In this document: positions 22,136 through 30,228 of the stretch, in pieces
Layout of the letters: every line of letters starts with the position of its first letter
Numbering within the stretch: the first letter of the stretch is position 1
Origin: Anastatus disparis
Lineage: Eukaryota > Arthropoda > Insecta > Hymenoptera > Eupelmidae
Direction: 5' to 3'
Length of the DNA: 64,000 nt
NCBI GenBank assembly: GCA_017163975.1
Contig: JAFFSR010000017.1
Location: 62,001-126,000, forward strand
Position numbers and translations under genes: made by a program
Notes under the pieces: model-generated
Seen by the model: only the letters and a program-made list of their open reading frames with translations
Told to the model about the DNA's origin: nothing
Databases searched by the model: none

Positions 22136-22435
22136 ATATACCATGAACATTAAAATATATTATAAAGCATCTATATTCGTTGATACTACGCATTTCCGGT
22201 TGCGCAGTTTATGCTGGCTGAAAACGATGAAGAAGAAGAAAAATAACGAGAATACGACATTTCGAAATTTCAAACTGCATTTTCTCGTGATTGAGTGAAC
22301 CGATTGTAATCAATTTTTTTTTAAATTAAAGATAATGAAAATCTTTCAATATTATTAATTGTATTTATGTGTATATATCGATGTTTTTTTAAGGGATTCG
22401 ATTTTGAAATTTTTGAAACTTTATTTTAAAGTATA

Positions 22436-22500
22436 AGAGGAGCGCCTCGACGTTTTCGTATTCGTACCTTAACTCGCTGTCGAGGCGCTACCGCGCCTCT
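22436..22500. repeat. GC-rich hairpin at the end of the 9.1-kb insert
   Basis: AGAGGAGCGCCTCGAC (22436-22451) pairs with GTCGAGGCGC (22479-22488), and AGAGG-GCG with CGCCTCT at 22493-22499. It is an isolated GC-rich block just before sequence that resumes the exon 3-4 intron (about 22503). It may be the terminal structure of an inserted element. Confidence 0.6.
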
Positions 22501-22561
22501 TGATATCATTTTTCTATATTCAGTAATTTATAAAAATAATGATTTATTTATAATTTTCAGA

Positions 22562-22743
22562 TATTCGAACTTTAATTCAAAATGCCTAATGATTTAAATA
22601 AAATAAAAATTTTACAATCAATGGATGAGACAAGAGCAAACAGGAAAAACTGGATTTTCTGCAAAGAAAACCCAAAATCTATTGTCATTATAGATGGGAT
22701 CCTTGAAAAATTTCCTAAATTTCTGGATTACAAAGGATAATTG
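22562..22743 (+). pseudogene. Exon 4 of the relic
   Basis: Acceptor ATAATTTTCAG, donor GTAAGT. The frame encodes M-P-N-D-L-N-K-I-K-I-L-Q, R-K-N-W-I-F-C-K-E-N-P and F-P-K-F-L-D-Y-K-G, then a TAA three codons before the donor. The K/R-x-W-I-F ... P-x-F-L-D pattern is what I remember in the family. The first part is duplicated, inverted, at 10719-10830. Confidence 0.55.
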
Positions 22744-22805
22744 GTAAGTTTTTTTTTAATTATGAGAATAATTTTTTCAAATGTTGATAAAACTTTTGTT
22801 TACAG

Positions 22806-22947
22806 ATTCTTAGAGAGTCCAAAGAGTTATTTAATGATGAAGATAAATTCATAGTTAAATTTCCATCTTTGTATGGACCTATGATCTTACAATGTAGTCA
22901 TCAAACAAAACCAGCTCTTTTTAATAAAGAGAAAGATATAAAAGATG
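22806..22947 (+). pseudogene. Exon 5 of the relic
   Basis: Starts after TTTGTTTACAG with I-L-R-E-S-K-E-L-F-N-D-E-D-K-F, then F-P-S-L-Y-G-P-M-I-L; donor GTAATA. Fits as the direct continuation of the F-L-D-Y block of exon 4. Open throughout. Confidence 0.5.
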
Positions 22948-23025
22948 GTAATAAAAATTCTAAATTTAAGACATTTTAATAATATTTTTTTGATAAAATT
23001 TTTACATATTCTCTACATATTTCAG

Positions 23026-23093
23026 ATAATTTAAAAGCTCTCATCCTATTACCAAAATTGCTTCTATCTTCTAAATATATGAAAAAAACCAAT
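23026..23093 (+). pseudogene. Exon 6 of the relic
   Basis: Acceptor CATATTTCAG, donor GTAAGT; encodes N-L-K-A-L-I-L-L-P-K-L-L-L-S-S-K, open. Confidence 0.45.
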
Positions 23094-23164
23094 GTAAGTT
23101 TTATTGCTAATTACAAAACTAATATAATTATAATAAAAAATTAAATTATCATAACTATTCACAG

Positions 23165-23260
23165 GATCCCAGAAAGATTAAAGCTAAAAAGTTTAAGAAA
23201 ACTTCTCAAGACTTTGCTTCGAAGAGAATACCAAATGAAAATCTCATAAGATTTGTTTAT
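23165..23260 (+). pseudogene. Exon 7 of the relic
   Basis: Acceptor TATTCACAG, donor GTATGT; encodes D-P-R-K-I-K-A-K-K-F-K-K-T-S-Q, a basic stretch, open. Confidence 0.4.
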
Positions 23261-23332
23261 GTATGTACAATAATAATTTATATTTAAAATTATGTTCTCT
23301 AATAATAATACAAATTATTATTTATTTGGGAG

Positions 23333-23658
23333 ACTGATAATTTAATACTAAATAGCCAAATTCAAACTCCTGTAACGCATCAACCTTTTTCAATTTGTGC
23401 TACAAATAATAATTTTGAGAAAGAAGGTACATTTCATATTAAAGCTGATAAAAATTTAATAAATGTCGGAGAGAACATGGTGTTGGCTTTTGATATTTTT
23501 TTCAAAATGCACCACGTTTTTTAAATTAACTTTGCTCCTGATTTGGATACTTTTTCTAATTTCATTTCATCAAGTGTGATAGAAATGGAGGGAGTTATTG
23601 CTAAAAATTGTTGCTGTGCGCTGAATTCCAGCTTATTAAATATTACTGACGTCGATGG
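23333..23658 (+). pseudogene. Exon 8 of the relic
   Basis: Begins after TTATTTGGGAG; encodes Q-P-F-S-I-C-A, G-T-F-H-I-K-A-D-K-N-L-I-N-V-G and M-V-L-A-F-D-I-F-F-K-M-H-H-V-F, a TAA near 23522, then N-F-A-P-D-L-D-T-F-S-N-F-I. The hydrophobic 'leu-x-ala-phe ... asp-x-phe-x-F-I' ending matches the C-terminal module of the family as I remember it. Donor GTGAAT. Confidence 0.45.
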
Positions 23659-23736
23659 GTGAATTTTTAATTTATATTAATTTTATTGATATTTATCATG
23701 ATTTAACTTTTTTATGTTAAAATTATTTTTACAAAG

Positions 23737-23775
23737 AGGAATCAAATGAAGAAGATTCTATTACTGATTTTCCAG
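23737..23775 (+). pseudogene. Exon 9 of the relic (short, acidic)
   Basis: Thirteen codons, E-E-S-N-E-E-D-S-I-T-D-F-P, between TTTTTACAAAG and GTAACT. Too short to be sure. Confidence 0.25.
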
Positions 23776-24583
23776 GTAACTAATTAAAATAATATAGTGA
23801 ATTATATTTTTTTAAATTTATGTTTGTACAATATTATAAAACTTGACTGTGATAAATATAGTTAAGTATAGAAAAATTTATAAATATTTAATTACTATGG
23901 TATACTGTGAAATTATTAAATTTTTAATAAATGAATGGAATAATATTCTTTTGAAAACTCTAATATAGAAAGACATTTATTTCTTCAAAAGTGATTTTAT
24001 GACTTTTTTGAAGAGGATTTCTCATGACCTTACTGTATAGATGTTAACCTCCTCCCTTTGAGTGATTTTTCACTCTTTTCAAAGTACACAAATCACTCAA
24101 AGCATACTGGCTTAATTTTTTCTCGGAGCCTAAAGTGATTTATCACTCTAATAGCATTGAAAATCACTTTAGTAGATTTAGAGAGTAGTAAACGTCTGAC
24201 ATTCATGTATTCAAAATCTTAGTAACTTTTTCATTTTGAGAACTCGACTTCAGAACAATTCAAAAGTCTATAATACAAGGTTCTGGAGTGGCACACACTT
24301 CGATAAGGGCTTAAATTACTTGTTTCTTGGAGTAGAATATGTAATTAAATTTTGAAATCGATTGGAAAATTGCTCTCACGGTACATAATTTTATACGTCA
24401 AAAACGATTTTTTTTTATATTTTTCTACGTGTGTTTCTTGAGCTATAAAAAGGAGCATACATTCGATCATTCTTACATTTTCTGAGCATAATGAATACGG
24501 TAAAAACAACAATTTGAGTCTACCCTGGTACATGTGCCCCTCTTTAGAAACCTTTTTGACTATTTTTAATGTAAGTGTAATTT
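23776..24583. other. Non-coding interval with small dyads
   Basis: AT-rich. At 24055-24175 two inverted motifs alternate: GAGTGATTTTTCACTC with AAATCACTCAAAG, and CTAAAGTGATTTATCACTC with AAAATCACTTTAG. These could be remnants of a short foldback. The 62-codon minus-strand frame at 24345-24533 has no supporting feature. Confidence 0.5.
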
Positions 24584-25020
24584 TTAGGTGAAATTGTGCA
24601 TAAATACCACTCGAAGGTTTGGAATTTTCAAAATTCTCGCATACTTGATGATATCAGCGTCAGTGAGAGCTCTATCGGGCAATCTTACATCGTCGATCTT
24701 TTTTTTTAAACCTTTACCGTAGTAAGGTTTTAGAGGAAGCCCGAGTCCACTCTTACTTGGCTGTAAATAAACCTCTTTTCCGAAAGCTATTTCTTCCATT
24801 TTCTTATTATGTCTTTTCATCTCCTCCAGTTGCTAATTAGCTGCTTTAGAATCGTTGACTGTTCAGCTATACCAGCAGTGCCACCTGCAATACTTCCAAC
24901 TGTACTCAACCAGGCAAAAAATGGAATAAGTAAAGGTAAAATCCACCAACATTCTTTGGAATCCGTAGTGTACGTGGAATCTCTATTTATACTACATCGA
25001 TCACTCTTGTTTGAGATCTA
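24584..25020 (-). pseudogene. Small Gly/Ala-rich hydrophobic protein of the Polinton
   Basis: The minus strand encodes a hydrophobic stretch G-S-I-A-G-G-T-A-G-I-A, then after a one-base frameshift near 24835 the continuous frame M-K-R-H-N-K-K-M-E-E, basic Gly-Lys repeats (G-L-G-L-P-L-K-P-Y-Y-G-K-G-L) and a conserved-looking end A-L-T-D-A-D-I-I-K-Y-A-R ending in V-F-M. Small proteins of this pattern recur in arthropod Polinton/adintovirus-like elements and have been compared with virion core or membrane-active proteins; the exact role is not established. Transcribed away from the ATPase. Confidence 0.6.
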
Positions 25021-25724
25021 ATAGCATCAACATGAATTTCAAAGAATATCCTATTAAAATTCCGATCGTGAATTTTGATTCGATAGTCGAGCGAGAAAAA
25101 AATATAAATAGGCATGGAGACTTACTTCCAGATAGTATTCGAGCTATATTTTGTGGGTCATCCAACTGCGGTAAAACTAATAGACTACTTGTAATGTTTA
25201 CGCATCCTAACGGACTAGGATTCGAAGATGTATACGTATACTCGAAATCTCTAAATCAACCAAAGTATAAGTATTTGCAGGAACTTCCCGAGCCTATAGA
25301 GAGTATATAATATTTTCCATTCAGCGAACACGAATCAGTAGTATCACCTGACGATACCTTACCTAATTCAATAATGATATTCGACGATGTAGTTTGCGAA
25401 AAATAGGATAATGTGAGAGCATTTTTCTGCATGGGAAGGTACAAGAATGTTGATTGTTTCTATCTCTGTCAATCTTATGCTCATGTACCGAAACATTTTA
25501 TAAGAGATAATGTAAATCTATTGATAATTTTTCGTCAAGATGACGTTAATTTGAAACATTTGTACGATGATCGTATCAATTCGGACATGACTTACACACA
25601 ATTCAAAAGCCTTTGTTCACGATGTTGGACAGATGATAAGTATGGTTTCTTGATGATCGACAAAGATAGTTCGATTAATGCCTGTATTGAAAGGGTTTGT
25701 TATGTATTGACTTTTTTGCTATAA
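25011..25724 (+). pseudogene. Polinton genome-packaging ATPase
   Basis: One frame of 238 codons with two nonsense codons (25308-25310 and near 25405). Walker A is G-S-S-N-C-G-K-T-N (about residue 45), Walker B is S-I-M-I-F-D-D-V, followed by a C-Q-S-Y-A-H-V-P-K-H motif and L-L-I-I-F-R-Q-D-D. This is the layout of the FtsK/HerA-type ATPases that package DNA into Polinton and related virus capsids. Length is close to the usual 230-250 residues. Confidence 0.85.
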
Positions 25725-25756
25725 ATATGGCACACTCTTAGAGCGGTCAACACTCC

Positions 25757-26652
25757 GTGATTGAACGTCTAATCGTCAACATGGCCGACATTCGTCGAAG
25801 AAAAGATATACTACACCAACTTATCAAAGCGAGAAATGCAGTTAAACGCAAATACAATCTATTGAAATATGGAAAGGAGAATTTTGAGAAAGTCATTGGA
25901 GATACTTTTAAACCAGTAGTCGATCCTCTACAAAAACTTGTTAAGACATCTCGAAATATTGAATCGAAGGAACAAGCTACTGATGCTATAAGCGTAAATA
26001 ATGATAGCTTTGCAGATGAGTCCGATGAAACATCTTTGAATGAAACTGTTCAACCGCATATGGATACAGAGTTTGAATCAGCACTCAGTGATAAAGGTAG
26101 TGGTACAGATAATAATAAGTATATTTTTGATCTCATGAAAAATAAAGCCAAGGAGCTGGATAAAATTAATGGCGTTTGTAAATAGATTGACAAATACGTA
26201 ATTGGCGACTCACCTATTTACTTTTGAGATAGATATGTGAAAGTTAAAGATGTGAAATATTCGAGAACTGATGGTTTGTTGAGTTACTACTGGCAAAACA
26301 GCCTAATCAGAAGAACATAAGTTCGAACAATATGAAGAATTATTTAAAAATTCTTGAGGTTACCAGTGCTCACAAGAGACCTTACAGAAGCGAAGAACAG
26401 ATTCGTGCTCAAAGAAGCAAGAAATTTGATAACATCATTGCTCCTATGTTCAAACGTGGCCGTGGATTATTGCCTTGATACAAAATTGCTAGAAGGGATA
26501 TGTTGATGAATTACGTATATTAGGATAATCTAAATGAACTTGTCTATCTATTACGATTACTTATAGCCGAGAGAGAAGCTGGAAATCCTAGTCACACAAA
26601 CTTAATTCATTCAATCATCGAAGAACTGCGTGAAGTTGGCTATATATACTGA
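25757..26652 (+). pseudogene. DUF8207-like protein of the Polinton
   Basis: The N-terminal frame (25757-26185) has a basic coiled region with A-R-N-A-V-K-R-K-Y and the phrase F-K-P-V-V-D-P-L-Q-K-L-V, then a Ser/Asp-rich linker. After a frameshift the C-terminal part (26341-26652) reads Y-K-I-A-R-R-D, L-R-L-L-I-A-E-R-E-A-G-N and I-I-E-E-L-R-E-V-G, with stops at 26476 and 26521. I recognise this combination as the arthropod family I believe is catalogued as DUF8207, found beside Polinton ATPases; role unknown, possibly a minor virion protein. Confidence 0.65.
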
Positions 26653-26682
26653 GACGTAAGCGAATACTTACACATTATCAAG

Positions 26683-27078
26683 ATGAGTGTTGACATGTTC
26701 GGACGCAATGTCAAGCGCAGCGAGGGTGCTTGCGGTCCTCCAGGTGTTGGATACAAAATCACTCGTGATGGACAATATGACCTGGAAAATAAGAGGCTAT
26801 GCAATCTCGCATCGCCTAATCAACTGAATGAAGCTGTAAATCTTGATACTTTACAACGCATCGTACGATTGGAGGTTCACAGATTATTAGATGCAATGTG
26901 TAGTTTGAGAAGTGATCTCAATAACCTAGATAAAATCGTAGAGATGCACAGAGACGAGCTAGATAAGAAATTTGTACAAAGCGAGGTAGAGATCAAGACT
27001 ATAAAAGAGGCGTTATCGCTATTAGTACAAAACAGTCAATCGAGAACTATCGATGGAACAACGTCAAAGAGTAGTTGA
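26683..27078 (+). CDS. Fibre-like protein of the Polinton (intact short ORF)
   Basis: 131 codons, uninterrupted. N-terminus M-S-V-D-M-F-G-R, then G-P-P-G-V-G-Y-K-I-T and G-Q-Y-D-L-E-N-K-R-L-C-N-L, followed by a predicted helical coiled coil with heptad Leu/Val (S-D-L-N-N-L-D-K-I-V ... L-L-V-Q-N). The N-terminal pattern recalls tail-fibre or attachment-type proteins of adintovirus-like elements. It is probably shortened relative to complete relatives. Starts 30 bp after the previous gene and overlaps the integrase frame by 26 bp. Confidence 0.55.
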   Translation: MSVDMFGRNVKRSEGACGPPGVGYKITRDGQYDLENKRLCNLASPNQLNEAVNLDTLQRIVRLEVHRLLDAMCSLRSDLNNLDKIVEMHRDELDKKFVQSEVEIKTIKEALSLLVQNSQSRTIDGTTSKSS

Positions 27079-27355
27079 GGAGCTTCACAAGCCAGCGCGA
27101 CGTAATTATCCACGTCGAAAGTTTGACGTGCGAGATTTAGACGAGACGTGGCAAGCAGATCTAGTGAAAATGCAACCTTATTCTAGAGAGAATAAAGGTT
27201 TTAAATATATGCTTACAGTAGTAGATGTATTTTCAAAGTATCCTGATTTATATCTTGTAGAAAAAATCTTGAAGAAACGAGATAATCAAGTTTATGTAAA
27301 ATGGCTTGGTTTTGATGCTTCTCACAATAGTTGGATTAATAAGTTCGATAATTAA
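27053..27355 (+). pseudogene. Polinton integrase lacking its catalytic core
   Basis: The 100-codon frame begins with a basic R-R-N-Y-P-R-R-K-F segment, then W-Q-A-D-L-V-K-M, N-K-G-F-K-Y-M-L-T-V-V-D-V-F-S-K-Y, which are the first strands of an rve core including the first Asp pair. It then jumps directly to Y-L-V-E-K-I-L-K, V-Y-V-K-W-L-G-F-D and S-W-I-N, a chromodomain-like C-terminus. More than 150 residues including the second Asp and the Glu are missing, and the junction is in frame. Catalytically dead. Confidence 0.8.
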
Positions 27356-27662
27356 AAAGAAATTAAGAAAAAGTGATAAGGCCCCCACCTTCGCCTATAA
27401 CTGTGTGGAACAACCAATAAAATCATCATTTGTTAGCCTTATATAATAAACGAATTCACTGTATAGGACTAACCCATGACTTGTTTTCCCCTCCATAAAC
27501 TTTCTCTTTAATTTTTTTTTTATTTTATCCTATGGAAGGGGAGATCTGCGCAGTAGCCATGGCTTAACCGCTACTTAAGAGAACTCTCGAACCAGCTCGA
27601 ATCATTCTTTCATCAGGCTCTGCTAAGAACGAAGTACAATTAGAATTCTTTATCAAAGAAAT
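27356..27662. other. Intergenic interval of the Polinton
   Basis: No gene. Contains a possible poly(A) signal (AATAAA near 27417) after the integrase and a run of T at 27513-27524. The 80 bases before 27663 may hold the promoter of the next gene but no clear TATA box is seen. Confidence 0.5.
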
Positions 27663-27920
27663 ATGGATCTCGATAAATTTAACGAAACAGCTTGTGGACG
27701 CGTGTTGCCAACTAAGAATTTCCTAGAGTTAAAGAAAAATCAGACTTATATGGTAACTGATCTCAGATCTATTAAAAGAAAAAATAGTAATCGATTTATA
27801 GCTGATTTAGATGGTAATTATCGCGTTTTCATCCCATCTCGCGCTTCCAAAGTCTTAGAAAAAGATAAAAAGTTCTACTGCGAGTTGAGAGAGACCATTA
27901 AAAAAAAAACTTGTTTGTGA
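27663..27920 (+). CDS. Small Polinton-associated protein
   Basis: 85 codons starting M-D-L-D-K-F-N-E-T-A-C-G-R-V-L-P-T-K, then Y-M-V-T-D-L-R-S-I, R-F-I-A-D-L-D-G-N-Y and V-F-I-P-S-R-A-S-K-V-L. The predicted beta-rich pattern resembles a small protein type I remember from Polinton-like elements of insects, sometimes suspected to bind nucleic acid. The C-terminus runs into a poly-Lys (AAA)n tract and stop, so it is probably truncated by a frameshift. Confidence 0.5.
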   Translation: MDLDKFNETACGRVLPTKNFLELKKNQTYMVTDLRSIKRKNSNRFIADLDGNYRVFIPSRASKVLEKDKKFYCELRETIKKKTCL

Positions 27921-28303
27921 AGAATTTAGATGATGACAATGAAAAAGGTCTCGAGTTTCATGGCTTGAGCGCTTGGAAGTTAACGGAGAGGTATACGAGT
28001 CACGAGTGCACTTCCTACTTCTCGGAGTAAGAGGTTCACAAGCGGTGGTTCTTGGTTGTACCTCACAGTTGGGAGCAAAGGTTGGGACTCCCATATTTTC
28101 CTTTAAAAAGCAAACACATCATGATTCACATTCATTTCATCATGGGACAGACTCCAAATCATACCACTCAACATTGTTCAGAGTACACTCCTCTTCTTCC
28201 ACCTGATAAAAAGGTGAAGGATGAGAAAACAACATGGAAAGAGTACTATGAAAAATATAAACCGCAAATTCCATCTAAAGATATAAAATATAAAAAGCTA
28301 TAG
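27921..28303 (+). other. Uncertain coding traces after the small Polinton protein
   Basis: Two overlapping open frames (27973-28206 and 28052-28303). The second ends with P-P-D-K-K-V-K-D-E-K-T-T-W-K-E-Y-Y-E-K-Y-K-P. I recognise no domain, and both lack the neighbours' clear motifs, so they may be chance. Confidence 0.25.
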
Positions 28304-28699
28304 AGTATTTAACTAACAAGGAGAGCACCCCACCTCTGGAAAACGGATTCGGCTGATACTGCAGGATATGATTTTTTAATGAAAAAATATAAACCTGTGT
28401 TTTTTCTTTTTGTCGAATAGGCCCCCTAGACAAGGATATAGACTTTTGTTTTAAATATGGCAAATAAGAGCCTTTATAAGAATTTAAATAACCATAAAAC
28501 TAAGACTCTAACAAAAAAATGCATGAAAGATAAAATGAAGCACGAATTAAATGTTTCAATTTAAGCTTTGTTGCATTAAAAAATCTTTAGTGATTTAAAA
28601 GTTACAGACGATTAAAATATGTTAATGAAATAACGTGAAAAATTTAATTAAGAATAACTTTTTAGGTGATATACTTTCAATAATAAAGAGACGTATAAT
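28304..28699. other. Non-coding AT-rich interval
   Basis: No coding region or structured repeat seen; includes a short polypyrimidine and CTCCTTGTTAG-like stretch near 28315. Confidence 0.5.
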
Positions 28700-29420
28700 A
28701 TAAATAGATCTAAAATGCAGCTAAAATTCAGTTAAAAACAAATCAATATTTACCTGAAATTGCCTAAAATTACTATAAATTTTAGATAACTGTTCGCTAA
28801 ATTTCAGCTAATTTCCAACTAAATTTTGTATGAATTTAGCTAATTTCAACATTAAATTTAGCTAACTTTTGATTTAATGTAACTAACTTTTGATTGAATG
28901 TAGCTAACTTTTGATTGAATGTAGCTAACTTTTGATTGAATGTAGCTAACTTTTGATTGAATGTAGCTAACTTTTGATTGAATGTAGCTAACTTTTGATT
29001 AAATGTAGCTAACTTTAATTTAATTTTATCTGACTTCAGCTAACTGTAAGCTAACTTTTAGCTACCTTTTAGCTAATTTTTAACTAACTTTTAGCGAAAT
29101 TTCAGTTAGATTCTAGCTAAATTCTAGCTAACCAAGGACAAATCGAATTCTTACACACAGCGGCAACGACGACGGCGGAATCTGTTTATAATATAGAGAG
29201 ATATAGCTAGCTTTTAGCTAAATTACAGCTAAATATATCTAAATTTTAGCCAACTTTTAGCTGATTTTCAGCTAACTTTTAGCTAACTTCTAACTAACTT
29301 ATACGTAACTTTTTGCTGACTTTTAGCTTGCTTTCAGCTAAATTATAGCTGAATTTATCAAAATTTTAGCTGAATTTTAGCTGAATTTTAGCTGAATTTC
29401 AGCTAAATTTAGGAGCCAAA
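28700..29420. repeat. AGCTAA-rich tandem repeat zone
   Basis: At 28866-29020 a 21-bp unit (AGCTAACTTTTGATTGAATG plus T) repeats about seven times with few changes. Around it, to 29420, the motif TTAGCTAA/TTTAGCTAAC recurs every 10-25 bases in diverged form. Two GC-rich islands interrupt it: CAGCGGCAACGACGACGGCG near 29158 and GGCGACAGCGTCGACAGCGG near 29442, each followed by TATAGAGAGATA, so the whole block is itself partly duplicated. Confidence 0.75.
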
Positions 29421-29518
29421 AATAAGCGGCGTATTTCAGACGGCGACAGCGTCGACAGCGGCGACAGCGGCGATATATTTTTAATAGTATAGAGAGATAG
29501 AGATATATATATATATAT

Positions 29519-30010
29519 ATACATATATCTGTTTTATTTAAAACGAAAAGAAATCATACTTATGGATTTTATTCTAAAATTTTTTAGGGATGATGTTTAT
29601 TTTTTTGTATTGTTTTTTTTCATAATAACGATTTTCTTTTTATATTTATTTGTTTTTTTATGTCTTTTAATTTTTAAATATTTATTCATAGTAAAGGAAA
29701 ATTATTTATTTATAATAAAAGACATTTCAGATAAATTATTATTAACAAAATTTATTAATTTGCAAAAAGAATATTATAAGTTTCTTGGGTAATTATGGGC
29801 ATTTTTGTTCTTGGCGCCTAACTTAATGAGTTTCTGTCGGGGTGTTCTAATTTGTAACGGTAAAAGTTTCAGGTAAATTTTAATATTTACGCATATGTGT
29901 GTGAAGTCCTACATAATATTTTCAGGTACCCAAGATTAGAGTATCCCTTAACGATTGTTTACACAGCTGAAGTATTTTACTTTTGTTTTACTTAAAAGGT
30001 ACAATATTTT
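29519..30010 (+). repeat. Dispersed repeat A with a primer-binding-site-like motif
   Basis: Similar over about 450 bp to 41355-41820 in the same orientation, both beginning at ATATACATATATCTGTTTTA after a TA tract. Contains TGGCGCCTAACTTAATGAG at 29812, which resembles the tRNA-Lys primer-binding site of some retroelements, so it could be an LTR end plus leader. The 76-codon hydrophobic frame at 29562-29792 (F-I-I-T-I-F-F-L-Y-L) is disrupted in the other copy and is not supported as a gene. Confidence 0.45.
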
Positions 30011-30228
30011 CTTTTCTATTTATGAATAAGCGATTATTTAGTTTTGTTCAAAATTCACTTATGCAAAAGTAAATCAGAACAAACATTCTAGAAGAAAATA
30101 GAAAAAAGATAATAGTAATGGTATGTATCAAAAAATAAATGTTAAATTTTAGCCCGACGTTACACCCCACGCCTAAAGCGGTTTCTAGGAGCTGGAAGTG
30201 AACTAGCAAGTGCTTGCCTCAGCTATAT

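Larger units (their letters stand above)
1483..23775 (+). pseudogene. Dismembered multi-exon SAM-domain gene (overall span)
   Basis: Nine candidate exons with GT-AG borders lie in one order on the plus strand: a SAM-like exon (1483-1604), exon 2 (1676-1870 continued at 10560-10645), exon 3 (13087-13359), and exons 4-9 between 22562 and 23775. The order of peptide blocks (SAM, L-L-V-R-T-V-A-T-H-L-L, a Lys-rich block, K-N-W-I-F-C-K-E-N, F-P-K-F-L-D-Y, a late F-x-I-x-A-D-K block) matches a protein family I remember from insect and fish gene sets, usually left unnamed. In-frame stops occur in exons 1, 3, 4 and 8 and exon 2 is frameshifted, so this copy is dead or nearly so. Its introns and exon 2 host a gypsy element, two Helitron copies, minisatellites and a 2.3-kb foldback. 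Seen: exons, borders, stops. Inferred: that they belong to one gene. Confidence 0.55.
24584..28303. mobile_element. Degraded Polinton/Maverick (adintovirus-like) element
   Basis: Six neighbouring frames form the typical cluster: a small Gly-rich protein divergent from an FtsK/HerA-type packaging ATPase, then DUF8207-like, fibre-like, integrase and a small acidic-basic protein. The protein-primed DNA polymerase, major capsid and protease genes are absent, and the integrase lacks its core, so this is a truncated remnant. I could not identify terminal inverted repeats or the 6-bp target duplication. Confidence 0.75.

Noticed and set aside
28866..29020. CRISPR-like 21-bp repeats
   Set aside because: Directly contiguous repeats, no spacers.
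29562..29792. 76-codon hydrophobic frame as a small membrane protein
   Set aside because: The copy at 41440-41640 breaks the frame, and composition follows T-rich DNA.
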